Of a DNA stretch of 64,000 bases, positions 15,364 through 24,343 are shown one piece after another. Below the pieces are notes generated by a model. That model saw nothing but the letters and a program-made list of their open reading frames with translations. It was not told where the DNA came from and ran no database searches. Both the position numbers and the translations under genes were made by a program. Origin of the DNA: Ohtaekwangia sp. (GTDB taxonomy: Bacteria > Bacteroidota > Bacteroidia > Cytophagales > Cyclobacteriaceae); NCBI GenBank assembly GCA_021155195.1, contig JAJNPV010000042.1, positions 1 through 64,000 of the forward strand. The letters are read 5' to 3'. Every line of letters starts with the position of its first letter. Within the stretch, counting starts at the first letter, position 1.

Positions 15364-17784
15364 ATGTATTTAAAGAAAGCAATTTTATTATTGTTGACTT
15401 TGTATGGGTATTTGGGTGCTAGTGCGCAGGGTACATGCAAAAGTATTTTTACTGGTCGGGTTCTGGACGAATCGAAGCAGCCTGTGATTGGTGCTACTGT
15501 TTTATTGTTGCCACAATACCTTGGTCAGGTGGTAGATGTTACGGGCAATTTCAAATTTGAAAATGTTTGTCCGGGAACTTATACAGTGCGCGTGCAATAC
15601 CTCGGTTACCAGGATGAAGAGTTTGATCTTCAAATCAATGACAAAGTCAATCGGGTTGTTCTTTTAAAAGAAGATGTGAAGGAGCTTGGCGAGGTAGTTG
15701 TAAATGCTCATCATGATGCTGCGCACACCGAATATGCAAACAGCTTCACGCAGCTTAGCGAAAAGCAGTTAGATGAAGTGGCTGGCAAAAGTTTGGGTGA
15801 GTCGCTGAAGGAGGTAGCCGGGGTAAGTAGCATTCAAACGGGACCTGGAATTTTTAAACCTGTAATTCATGGAGTGCATAGTCAACGAGTACTCATTTTA
15901 AATTATGGCATCCGACAAGAAGGCCAACAATGGGGCGCGGAACATGCTCCGGAGATTGATCCTTTTATTGCGTCCAACATTATTGTGATCAAAGATGCTT
16001 CGGCCATCAAGTATGGAACCGATGCATTGGGTGGGGTAATTGTTGTGAATCCCCCTGAACTTCCGCGCAAAGCAGAGTTGGGTGGTACGCTTAATACCAT
16101 TTTACAAAGCAATGGCCAATCAGGAACTGTTTCGGGAATGTTGGAAGGTGGAATTAAAAACCATGATGGCTGGGGTTGGCGTGTGCAAGGCACTGGCAAA
16201 CGAAGTGGTGATTTTCATACACCTGATTATTCACTCACCAATACTGGAATGAAGGAGTTGAATTTTTCAGCATCAACGGGTTACCATAAAGAGAATGCAG
16301 GCTTCGATATTTTCTTCAGCCACTTTCAAACTGAACTTGGGGTGTTAAAAGGCACAGCTATTAGCAGTCTGGAAGATCTGGCAAATGCAATGGAACGGGA
16401 AGAACCCTTGTATACATCAAGCTTCTCGTATCAGATTGGTGAACCACGACAAGAAGTAAGTCATAATCTGTTAAAGATAAACGGACATGTGCTTACCAAA
16501 CATGGGGAGTTGAAACTTCAGTATGGATTTCAGAACAACAACCGAAGAGAGTTTGATATTCGTAAGGGTGATCTCGCAAAAATTCCGGCTATTGATCTAA
16601 AGTTGAATACCCATACACTGGATGCGGAATGGGAAACACTTCACTCCGATAAGAGAACGATTTCTTTTGGAATGAGTGGCATGTACCAGAACAACCAGAA
16701 TGTCTTCGGAACTCAGCGGTTGTCCTTCATTCCAAACTTTGTAAATCTATCCGGTGGTGCTTTCGTGGTAACTAAATTATTTTTAAACCAATGGACGATT
16801 GATTTGGGAACACGATATGATTATCGATACTACGATGTAAAGGGATTTGACTATAAGAATACTCCTTACGCAAGTTCACTTAGTTTCAATAACATCAGCG
16901 CAAGCGCAGGAGCAACGATTGTTTTACCGAAAAGTCAAACGCTAAATTTAAACCTGAGCAGTGCGTGGCGACCACCTCATGTTGCAGAGTTGTATAGTGT
17001 GGGTACCCATCAGAGTGCAGCTGCCATTGAATATGGATTATTGCTCAATGCTACTACCAATGAAGTGATGAACGTTAAGGATGTAAACTTTAAAGCAGAG
17101 CAAGCTGTAAAGTTTGTGGCAACCTACAACCGCACCTGGCAGCGGTTTGCTGTTGAAGTGAGTCCATATGGTAATTACATTTTCAACTATATTTATTTAC
17201 GACCCGAGGGGATAACAAAAAATGTACGGGGAGTTTATCCATACTATCGCTACACCCAAACCAATGCACTTTTTACAGGGGTAGATGTTACCGGCACCTG
17301 GCATGCTACAAGGTATTTAAAGGTGTTGCCAAAAGTATCGTTGCTTAGAGCGAGTGATGTGCGCTATGATGACTATCTCGTTTTTATTCCGTCCAATCGT
17401 TATGAGCTTGCTGTACGATATGATCGGCCTGACGTTTCAGTATTTAAAAACTTTTATGTTGAATCAAAGCTAAAATATATTGCAAAGCAGTATCGTGCAC
17501 CCAGGGTTATTACCGTTCGTGATATTATAGATGCCGAAGCTCAAAATGTAGATATTTTTGCTGACGATCCTTCAAACTTTGATTTTATGACAGCCCCTGA
17601 TGGATATGGGTTATTGAATCTGGCGGTAGGTGCTTCGCTAAAACGTGACCGGGTTCAATATGATTTCCGTATCGCATCCGAAAATGCATTGAATCAATCT
17701 TATCGGGAGTACACAAACCGATTCAGATATTACGCAGATGATGTAGGACGCAATTTTATTTTTTCTCTAAAATGTATCTTTTAA
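15364..17784 (+). CDS. TonB-dependent receptor, ZnuD-like
   Basis: The 806-residue outer-membrane receptor has a signal peptide, a CarboxypepD_reg-like domain (residues about 27-105, FTGRVLDESKQPVIGATVLL) and a plug (about 115-230, with GPGIFKPVIHGVHSQRVLIL and IKDASAIKYGTDALGGVIVV), then a beta barrel ending FSLKCIF. A motif in the barrel, PPHVAELYSVGTHQSAAA, resembles the ELxSxGPHxA segment of ZnuD-type receptors. With the His/Cys-rich neighbour this favours zinc or another transition metal as substrate, but that is inference. It is followed 18 bases later by a lipoprotein gene. Confidence 0.87.
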   Translation: MYLKKAILLLLTLYGYLGASAQGTCKSIFTGRVLDESKQPVIGATVLLLPQYLGQVVDVTGNFKFENVCPGTYTVRVQYLGYQDEEFDLQINDKVNRVVLLKEDVKELGEVVVNAHHDAAHTEYANSFTQLSEKQLDEVAGKSLGESLKEVAGVSSIQTGPGIFKPVIHGVHSQRVLILNYGIRQEGQQWGAEHAPEIDPFIASNIIVIKDASAIKYGTDALGGVIVVNPPELPRKAELGGTLNTILQSNGQSGTVSGMLEGGIKNHDGWGWRVQGTGKRSGDFHTPDYSLTNTGMKELNFSASTGYHKENAGFDIFFSHFQTELGVLKGTAISSLEDLANAMEREEPLYTSSFSYQIGEPRQEVSHNLLKINGHVLTKHGELKLQYGFQNNNRREFDIRKGDLAKIPAIDLKLNTHTLDAEWETLHSDKRTISFGMSGMYQNNQNVFGTQRLSFIPNFVNLSGGAFVVTKLFLNQWTIDLGTRYDYRYYDVKGFDYKNTPYASSLSFNNISASAGATIVLPKSQTLNLNLSSAWRPPHVAELYSVGTHQSAAAIEYGLLLNATTNEVMNVKDVNFKAEQAVKFVATYNRTWQRFAVEVSPYGNYIFNYIYLRPEGITKNVRGVYPYYRYTQTNALFTGVDVTGTWHATRYLKVLPKVSLLRASDVRYDDYLVFIPSNRYELAVRYDRPDVSVFKNFYVESKLKYIAKQYRAPRVITVRDIIDAEAQNVDIFADDPSNFDFMTAPDGYGLLNLAVGASLKRDRVQYDFRIASENALNQSYREYTNRFRYYADDVGRNFIFSLKCIF

Positions 17785-17802
17785 CTTTTAATTTAATCAA
17801 TC

Positions 17803-18420
17803 ATGAAAAATTATATAAACATATTTAAAATTTTATCTGTTGCAATCATTCTTGTTTCAATTGGTTTTCTGTATGGATGCAAAAGTGATGATCCCCAAAA
17901 AGAAGACACGCCTGAGTTGATCACTAAGGCAACCTTGACATTTACGCCTATTGGTGGAGGAACCCCAGTAGTCGTTTCGGCTACCGATCCTGATGGAGAT
18001 GGTGTGCAAGATATTGCTGTGGATGGAGATATTGATCTTTCAATCGATACGGACTACACCCTTACCATTATGTTGATTAACGAATTGGCAGCACCAACCG
18101 ATCCTGAGTATAACATTTCGGCAGAGGTTGAAGAAGAGGGGGCAGAACATCTTTTCTTTTTTGGGTGGACAAACAATGTATTTTTTAACCCAACGGGAAA
18201 TGGAAATATTGATAATCGTGCTGATGGCATAAATTATAATGACTCTGATGAAAACGGCTTGCCTATTGGACTTAGTACAAACTGGAGTTCGAGTGTGAAT
18301 GCAGCTTCAGGAAAATTTCGAGTGATGCTAAAGCACCAGCCCGATTTGAAGTCAGCAACTTCAACATCAAGTGACGGTGAAACCGATCTTGATATTGAAT
18401 TTGTTATAAGTGTTCAGTAG
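17803..18420 (+). CDS. Receptor-associated lipoprotein
   Basis: This is a 205-residue lipoprotein with a type II signal (VSIGFLYGCKSDD; Cys26 predicted to be lipidated). The mature part is a beta-sandwich-like domain of acidic repeats (DPDGDGVQDIAVDGDIDL) and ends TDLDIEFVISVQ. It matches the group in Bacteroidota genomes labelled type 1 periplasmic binding fold proteins found after TonB receptors. It is probably a surface or periplasmic accessory of the receptor; ligand capture is possible but unproven. The Asp-rich segment could bind calcium. Confidence 0.75.
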   Translation: MKNYINIFKILSVAIILVSIGFLYGCKSDDPQKEDTPELITKATLTFTPIGGGTPVVVSATDPDGDGVQDIAVDGDIDLSIDTDYTLTIMLINELAAPTDPEYNISAEVEEEGAEHLFFFGWTNNVFFNPTGNGNIDNRADGINYNDSDENGLPIGLSTNWSSSVNAASGKFRVMLKHQPDLKSATSTSSDGETDLDIEFVISVQ

Positions 18421-18428
18421 TCTTGGGA

Positions 18429-21400
18429 CTATCTATTCATGAACTTACTGATCTCATTAAAAAATTTATCCGGGTCTTGCCAGTAGTTGCGGCTATACAC
18501 CCGAAGGAAGGGCCAATGCTTTAGCTCCAATAAATGTGGAGTTAAGGCATGGTCTGCTTTCGCGCTCAAGCTCTGATGATAGTACGCATCATCAGTAAGA
18601 ATAGCGCCAATGGTCTTATTACTAAGGCGAACCGTAAGATCATAAAATGGCAGTCTGTTTTCTTCCAAGTGGAACTCAGTCCATTTGCCGCTTGCCCATT
18701 CTTTAATTTCTTCTTTCAGTTTGCCTGTAAATTTTTTAGACGTTGATACACGTTTAAATGGTTCATATTGTCCTTTCGATACATCAAGTACAAACTGTAA
18801 GTAATCCTTTAACAATTTGGGGCCGTTGTGCAATGTTTCGTCTACATGCAACTGATCGGGCATAATACTGGTGACTACTATTATTTTTTCCCGGGCACGA
18901 CTTACAGCCACGTTCAACCTATTTTCGCCACCTGCTAAATTCAAACTTCCAAAGTGTGCGGAAACTTTTCCATTTTTATCCGCTGCATAGCCCACAGAAA
19001 AAATGATAACATCGCGTTCATCCCCTTGTACATTTTCAATGTTCTTTACGAAAAGTGTTTCCGGTATGGATCCTAATGTTTTTTCGAGAACATCCATCAC
19101 AAGATATTGCTGTGGGGCATTGAATGTAACAACACCAATTTCCTTAACTGGATTTTCTTTTATCAACTCCGAAACGAGATGAGCAATATGAATTGCTTCT
19201 TCCGGGTTTGTATTGTCTTCCCAGTGTCCATCAATTTTTTCGTAGAGCAGACAAGGTTCATCTACATTCATTTCTTTCATGTCCGGAAGGAGTTGAAGAT
19301 TGCCACCATAGAAATGTCGATTGGAGAAGTCAATCAGTTCTAGCGACTTGCTTCGATAATGTCCTTGCAACTGAACGTTTAATAAATAGCGACTGCTGAG
19401 TTCAAGCAACGAATCAACTTCTGCATCGGGATGAGTTTCTTCTTCATCCTGCCAGCGTGATTGATAGAAGTCGCCCGGTTTTAGTTGCATGGCATCACCT
19501 GCAATCACCGTTTGCTTTCCGCGATAGAGAGCCGGAATTCCGCGCTCGGCATAACATTGTGAGGCTTCATCAAAAATAACAAGATCAAAAAGTTCGGTCA
19601 TCGGAAAGATAGCCGACACCGATTCAGGAGATGCTAACCAGCAAGGAATGAGCTTAAAGATTTCTTCACCAAACTCAGCTATCAATTTTCGGATAGGCCA
19701 AATCTTCTTTTTCTTTTTAACCTGATGCAATAAATCGCGATACGTTACCTGATTGTTTAGACGATTAAAACTCAACTCATCAATTACCTTTTCGCGGGCT
19801 CGCAATAAAATAATTTCTTCACTGATGCTGTGCTTCTCACTTAAAAGATCGCGCAATTCATTTTCGAGTAGTGTCATTTTACCGGAAGAGATCATGCGCA
19901 ACTCAGGATTCTTCGCCTCCAGATGATCGATCCACGCAAGGCTTAAACTGTTAAGGAATAAGTTCTTCAGTGTATATTCATTCCAGTTTTTTTCCTGATC
20001 ATGAAGTTTGTCAATGATAGCACGTTCATCCGTTGAAAAACTTTCTGTTAATCGATCGAATTCGCAGAGTGCATCAAAATCTTCTTTTAAACTCTCCGAG
20101 AGGCGTTGCGCAAATCCTGGTTGTTGAGTGATTGAATTAATTTGAGAGGAAGTAAGATAATGTAACCAACTATCTTTTAATTCCTGTAAATCAAAAATAA
20201 GGTTAAAAAGCAAATCAATCTTACTAATAAAATCGGGTAGCGAGAGACCCGTTGGATCAATAATGTTTTTAATTCCACGAATGCTATTGAAGTTGAGTTT
20301 TGCTTCGATAGCAAAATGCTGATCGGCAAACCACTGAATAAAATCTTTTTGATTAAGGGTTTCGGGTACGCGTTTAAGCCAGAGTTTAGCTTTTAATTTT
20401 GAAAGATTGTGTTCAAGGTTTAATCGGTTGTCAAGTCTCCGCTCCAGAGTTTTGAAACCTTGTTTGTTGCTTTCCAAATCATTGGAAACAAGTGTCCGTT
20501 TAATCAGGTACTTATCCTTCGAAAATAATTCCCAACGCACTAAGCCAAATAGACTTTTACGGGCTTTCATGCTCCTATACAGTGCTTTTTGCAAGCTGCC
20601 CAATTGAGCAGAAGGAATATTCATTTCAGGGCCTTCATCCGCATAGCAGCTCATTAAGTTTTTCTCTACATTCGAGAGCCATAATGCACTGGTTTCTTCA
20701 TCGGTCTCGGCTGCCATGTTTTGGAAATAGAAATAAGAGTCTTCATGATCGAGCAGAGATTTAATTTCTTTTATTTCAGGCTCGCATTCTGTCAACGCTT
20801 CATATTGTTCCCAATCCAGTCGCGTATTGAAATGTTTAAGTAATGATTCAGATAGGGTTGAGAAAAAATTAGAAACATCCTGAATTGATTTTTTAATTTG
20901 TGGCTGATCAGTAGCCGAGTAGTTACTAAATGATTTTCGATCTTTCCAGGGATAATCACTCCGTTTAAACGTAACTGCATAATGGGCATAGCTGCTGAGC
21001 TTTCGTGTAAATTCTTGAATGGTATCAAACTTGAAATGCTGAAACTCTTGTTTTAAGTTTATAATTTCTTCAGCAGGATCAGATTGTAAATAAAGTTGTT
21101 TAATGGTGGTACCGCATTCGGTCGTGTTGAAAAGCGCTTGCTTAAAAGATTCTAATTCTTCTGAGATCTGATCGATGCGATGACTTACTTGTAAAAACTT
21201 TCGCTCTAATTGAATAGAGTCTAAGCTAATGTTTCGCGATTTGTATTCATCCACCCGCTCAATTTGTCGAGCCATCTTTTGATAGATTTCTCGCCTGTCA
21301 TTCTTAAAATCATGAACCAACGCCAGGTAATCACTTAGCTGATGGGATTTAAGACGATTGTACACAACGTCCAGGGCTGCTCTTTTTTGAGAAACGACAA

Positions 21401-22433
21401 GCACTCTTTTTCCGGAAGCAATGGCATCGCCAATCAAGTTAGCAATGAGTTGGGACTTACCTGTGCCGGGTGGACCTTGCACTACCAGTGAATGACCAAT
21501 CTTTGCCGCTTTGAAAGCATTTTCTTGCCAAACATCTTGTGGAAAAACGGAATAGACTTTTTCTTCTTTAACCTTGTTTAGAAAATTTGTTTTGTCATCC
21601 CCTCCATCAACTGACCGCTGCTGAAAGAAATTTTCAAGATCCTGAATATCTTCTTTTTCTAACAGATGCATGTAGTCAGGAACTAGATACGAGCCTGCTT
21701 GTGGAAAAATCCCTAAAACAGCTTTGGGATAAAGTTTCAATTCACCGTTCTTTAATCCCTCTGCAAACTCTTCTTTTTTCAGGTTTACAAAAGGAGTTAA
21801 CTCATCGCGATAATTATCGGGATTAAAATGAATCTCAAGTCCGCTCTTCTGAAGCATTTGATAGATGCTTGTTTTGAAGGCAGTACTTTCGCGGTCAATC
21901 TCTTCAAAAGTTTCCTCCAACAATGCATCATTGGCCTTTACGCCATTGTAATAAGCAAAAGCCAACAGGAAGGATTTATTGAATGTAATCCCCGCCTCTT
22001 CCCGTGGCTCAACGATCCATTGGTTATTTCTCGTTTTTAAAGCAACCGGAAAAAACAGGAGAGGACATCGTACCAATGTTCCATCGTTGAATTTACCCTG
22101 CACGATTGGCCAGCCTACGTGTAAATCTTTTGATCCACGTTCTTCAAAAATAAACTGATCTGTGCGTTGTAGTTTTTTTAATTTTTTGCTTGCCTCGTTA
22201 GAGACTTCCATGCGTGCATCCAGGATTGGGCAAATCAATTTCTGCTTTTCTGCGATCAAGGCTTTGATAATAGAAAAAGCATTTTCTCCATTTAACTGAC
22301 TTAATTCCTGCAGATCAATGAATTGATCTGCAGTTAATCTTGGCAAAAACAAAGATCGATTATTACCCGAGAGATTGGTGAGCCTCCGTAAGTAAGTTGT
22401 TAATAATTTTTTTGTTTGAGTATGATCAGACAC
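18429..22433 (-). CDS. SF1 (Upf1-like) helicase with C-terminal Vsr-like nuclease domain
   Basis: This 1334-residue protein has an N-terminal DUF4011-like region (about 1-300), Walker A GPPGTGKSQLIANLIG near 319, a long helical insertion (about 400-900), Walker B DLVIFDEASQC near 954, GDAMQLKPGDF, and the motif V/VI segments GDERDVIIFSVG and RLNVAVSRAREK near 1176. The last 95 residues resemble MTES_1575/Vsr-type endonucleases (ILTDDAYYHQS, FLRVYSRNYW). Such proteins are thought to unwind or remodel nucleic acids in repair or defence. The GTG start at 22433 is 1 base from the downstream stop of the ComEA-like gene, so they are in one operon. Confidence 0.85.
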   Translation of the reverse strand: MSDHTQTKKLLTTYLRRLTNLSGNNRSLFLPRLTADQFIDLQELSQLNGENAFSIIKALIAEKQKLICPILDARMEVSNEASKKLKKLQRTDQFIFEERGSKDLHVGWPIVQGKFNDGTLVRCPLLFFPVALKTRNNQWIVEPREEAGITFNKSFLLAFAYYNGVKANDALLEETFEEIDRESTAFKTSIYQMLQKSGLEIHFNPDNYRDELTPFVNLKKEEFAEGLKNGELKLYPKAVLGIFPQAGSYLVPDYMHLLEKEDIQDLENFFQQRSVDGGDDKTNFLNKVKEEKVYSVFPQDVWQENAFKAAKIGHSLVVQGPPGTGKSQLIANLIGDAIASGKRVLVVSQKRAALDVVYNRLKSHQLSDYLALVHDFKNDRREIYQKMARQIERVDEYKSRNISLDSIQLERKFLQVSHRIDQISEELESFKQALFNTTECGTTIKQLYLQSDPAEEIINLKQEFQHFKFDTIQEFTRKLSSYAHYAVTFKRSDYPWKDRKSFSNYSATDQPQIKKSIQDVSNFFSTLSESLLKHFNTRLDWEQYEALTECEPEIKEIKSLLDHEDSYFYFQNMAAETDEETSALWLSNVEKNLMSCYADEGPEMNIPSAQLGSLQKALYRSMKARKSLFGLVRWELFSKDKYLIKRTLVSNDLESNKQGFKTLERRLDNRLNLEHNLSKLKAKLWLKRVPETLNQKDFIQWFADQHFAIEAKLNFNSIRGIKNIIDPTGLSLPDFISKIDLLFNLIFDLQELKDSWLHYLTSSQINSITQQPGFAQRLSESLKEDFDALCEFDRLTESFSTDERAIIDKLHDQEKNWNEYTLKNLFLNSLSLAWIDHLEAKNPELRMISSGKMTLLENELRDLLSEKHSISEEIILLRAREKVIDELSFNRLNNQVTYRDLLHQVKKKKKIWPIRKLIAEFGEEIFKLIPCWLASPESVSAIFPMTELFDLVIFDEASQCYAERGIPALYRGKQTVIAGDAMQLKPGDFYQSRWQDEEETHPDAEVDSLLELSSRYLLNVQLQGHYRSKSLELIDFSNRHFYGGNLQLLPDMKEMNVDEPCLLYEKIDGHWEDNTNPEEAIHIAHLVSELIKENPVKEIGVVTFNAPQQYLVMDVLEKTLGSIPETLFVKNIENVQGDERDVIIFSVGYAADKNGKVSAHFGSLNLAGGENRLNVAVSRAREKIIVVTSIMPDQLHVDETLHNGPKLLKDYLQFVLDVSKGQYEPFKRVSTSKKFTGKLKEEIKEWASGKWTEFHLEENRLPFYDLTVRLSNKTIGAILTDDAYYHQSLSAKADHALTPHLLELKHWPFLRVYSRNYWQDPDKFFNEISKFMNR

Positions 22434-22434
22434 G

Positions 22435-23337
22435 CTAAGGATTTAGGGTAAGGTAAGGCTTTATTTTAGTATAGAACGCCTCATCCACAAGAGCTATTTT
22501 AGTAAGGTCTTCTAATGAGGTAAAGTTACCATGCTGAAAGCGGTAAGCGGTAATAGCTTTCGCTAATTTATTACTTATGTAGGGATGAATAGCCAGTTCT
22601 TTTTCAGTAACAGAATTAATGGCCAGTTGGTTGGGGCTAAAATCGGGACTAACAAATGCTTTTTTATTCAACTCAGCTACTACAGTTGTATCCAATCCGT
22701 ACACTTCCCCCAGCTGACCCATCGAAACAAAACCGCCCAACGCATTTCTGTATTTGATGATTCGCTGTGAGAGCTTGCTTCCAATGCCATAGATACGAAC
22801 GAGTTGAGTAGTATCGGCCAGGTTTAGATCAAATTTTTCTTTACTTACAGTTGTTGGTTTATTTTCTTTTGGAGTTTTTGACTCAAAAGTTTTGATTGGT
22901 TTTTCAACGGGCAGATCAATAAATGGATATAATCGCGTGTAAAGCGCAGTATCCATTCCGTATATTTTTATCAAATCAGATTTAATAATAAACCGACCAT
23001 TCTTTGACCGGTAATTATCAATTCGGTTTGCCAGATTTGACGGAAATCCAAGATTAAGCAAGTCTTCTTTGGTTGCTGTGTTGGGATTAAACGTAAATAG
23101 TTGAATTTCAATTTCATCAACGCTATCCTTTTTTTCTTCCCACTTCCAATGCGTCAGTAAGCTGTCTAGTTCTTGATTCTCTTTTGTGAAATCTCTTTTC
23201 TGATTGGCTTTCCACCAACGATAGGAGGGAGTGATGAAGAGGCTAAGTACCAGAAGCGGCAGCAAAATCAGGAAGCCTCGGGTCTCCCTTCGCGAGAGTC
23301 CAAAAAATGCCCTGATCAAAGCCATTAGACGATGCAT
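22435..23337 (-). CDS. ComEA-like triple helix-hairpin-helix membrane protein
   Basis: The 300-residue protein has one N-terminal transmembrane helix (FLILLPLLVLSLFI, about 23-38) and three ComEA-type HhH domains: FNPNTATKEDLLNLG (about 88), FDLNLADTTQLVRIYGIG (about 170) and LAINSVTEKELAIHPYIS (about 238). ComEA proteins bind double-stranded DNA outside the inner membrane during uptake. Three HhH copies, rather than one, is the arrangement usual in Bacteroidota. It is the first gene before the large helicase and is probably co-transcribed with it. A competence role is inferred from family. Confidence 0.85.
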   Translation of the reverse strand: MHRLMALIRAFFGLSRRETRGFLILLPLLVLSLFITPSYRWWKANQKRDFTKENQELDSLLTHWKWEEKKDSVDEIEIQLFTFNPNTATKEDLLNLGFPSNLANRIDNYRSKNGRFIIKSDLIKIYGMDTALYTRLYPFIDLPVEKPIKTFESKTPKENKPTTVSKEKFDLNLADTTQLVRIYGIGSKLSQRIIKYRNALGGFVSMGQLGEVYGLDTTVVAELNKKAFVSPDFSPNQLAINSVTEKELAIHPYISNKLAKAITAYRFQHGNFTSLEDLTKIALVDEAFYTKIKPYLTLNP

Positions 23338-23393
23338 GCATATTAAAAATAAGGAAAAATTTTAATGATTATTTCAAGATAGTTTCAATGCCC

Positions 23394-23413
23394 TAAGAAT
23401 TTCATTTTGAATC
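23394..23413. repeat. 20-bp direct repeat, copy 1 (other copy 24364-24383)
   Basis: TAAGAATTTCATTTTGAATC occurs exactly here and at 24364-24383, inside the 3' end of the amidohydrolase gene, 970 bases away. On the minus strand this copy reads IQNEILRALKLS then stop, against IQNEILKTIKII then stop in the gene. It therefore looks like a decayed duplicate of the end of that gene, and the repeats flank the repeat-rich kilobase. Confidence 0.6.
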
Positions 23414-23436
23414 GTTGGTCGAAAGAAACTATTAAG

Positions 23437-23504
23437 GGTACGCAACTGTATACCTATTTGTAGAAATTTAATTGTACAATAAGATTTGCCTGGAGGGCAA
23501 CCTA
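23437..23504 (+). repeat. REP-like repeat unit A
   Basis: It shares the ordered words GGTACGC, CTATTTGTAGAAA, ATTTGCC and GGGCAACCTA with unit B at 24256-24330. It ends in a small hairpin, TTGCC-TGGAG-GGCAA (23486-23500). It lies immediately beyond the 3' end of the broken transposase gene. Confidence 0.65.
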
Positions 23505-23522
23505 GTTTAAAATAGGATTTGA

Positions 23523-23984
23523 TCAGTCATAAAATTCAAAGAGATATTCATTCTTAAAGTTGATCTCAAATAATTTTAGCAATTCTATATATTCTGTTTT
23601 AAATGTGTGTTTAGTATGATGTTGCTTTTGGTTTGAGATGTATTTGCATACTTGATCAACTTGTGATTTGGAATAAGAGAATGCTCCATATCCACTTTGT
23701 CAGGCAAATTTTTCAGGTGTGAATCTTTAAGCATTAATCCAGTTGTTGCTTGCCCGTTTTATATCTTTTACCAAATCAGAAATTGAAATAACTGGATTTA
23801 GTCCAACAAAGATGTGGATGTGATCGGGCATTCCGTTAATCGCAATTAATTTATGTTGATCATTTTGAATAACAGCGGTTATATATTTATGCAGCTCATC
23901 TTCCCATTTGGCCCGAATGAAATTATTCCTGCCCTTAACAGCAAAAACAAGTTGGATATACAATTGCGTATAAGTGTCTCCCAT
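23523..23984 (-). pseudogene. REP-associated tyrosine transposase (IS200-like), inactivated
   Basis: The first 85 codons encode an HUH/Y1 transposase N-terminus, YTQLYIQLVFAVKGRN, with the HUH motif GMPDHIHIFVGL. After WINA comes TAA (near 23731), then after FTPEKFA a TGA where a Trp is expected. The same frame then continues with the conserved C-terminus GYGAFSYSKSQVDQVCKYIS, containing the catalytic-tyrosine region, to a final TGA at 23523-23525. The total, about 153 codons, is the normal family length, so two point nonsense mutations inactivated it. Hairpin repeats lie on both sides, as expected of a RAYT locus. Confidence 0.85.
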
Positions 23985-23997
23985 ATGTGATTATAGG

Positions 23998-24030
23998 TTA
24001 CCGTTTTGGGTAATTCGTATCTCAAGATAC
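23998..24030. repeat. Pair of small hairpins upstream of RAYT gene
   Basis: TTACC-GTTTTG-GGTAA (23998-24013) and GTATCT-CA-AGATAC (24017-24030) lie just upstream of the transposase start. The remainder of 24031-24160 shows no ORF or recognisable element. Confidence 0.45.
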
Positions 24031-24167
24031 AAATTTTCCATAGGGCGATAGCTTTTTTCGAAGCAATGGTTGAGTGAGTTCTTAGCTTGTTTGCGGAAGT
24101 TAATTAGACAAGAACATAAGATTTACTCGGTGAGGTAACTATAATTTTCATTGTTTCATACTTCTGA

Positions 24168-24215
24168 CCAATAGGTTGCCCTATGCTACAAAGAGGCTGC
24201 TCCTCCGGAGCAAGG
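24168..24215 (-). repeat. REP-like repeat unit C
   Basis: It begins AATAGGTTGCCCTATG, which is the inverse orientation of the GGGCAACCTAT end of units A and B. It then has a hairpin GCTCC-TCC-GGAGC at 24199-24211. This suggests oppositely oriented REP units around the dead transposase. Confidence 0.5.
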
Positions 24216-24255
24216 GTTCTGGGATTATTGATTTTTATCAAGCCAATTTATTTAA

Positions 24256-24330
24256 GGTACGCCAGAGGCGTATTCTATTTGTAGAAAATTAGCCACGTAT
24301 CAAAAATTTGCCCCTGAGGGGCAACCTATA
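24256..24330 (+). repeat. REP-like repeat unit B
   Basis: It has two hairpins: TACGCC-AGA-GGCGTA (24258-24272) and TTGCCCC-TGA-GGGGCAA (24308-24324). Between them is CTATTTGTAGAAAATTAG, shared with unit A. It ends 14 bases from the amidohydrolase stop codon and could also act as a transcript end. Confidence 0.7.
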
Positions 24331-24343
24331 GTTCTTAATTCAA

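Noticed and set aside
23437..24330. Hairpin repeats as a possible CRISPR array
   Set aside because: Units are imperfect, in both orientations and irregularly spaced, with a transposase between; they fit REP elements and not CRISPR.
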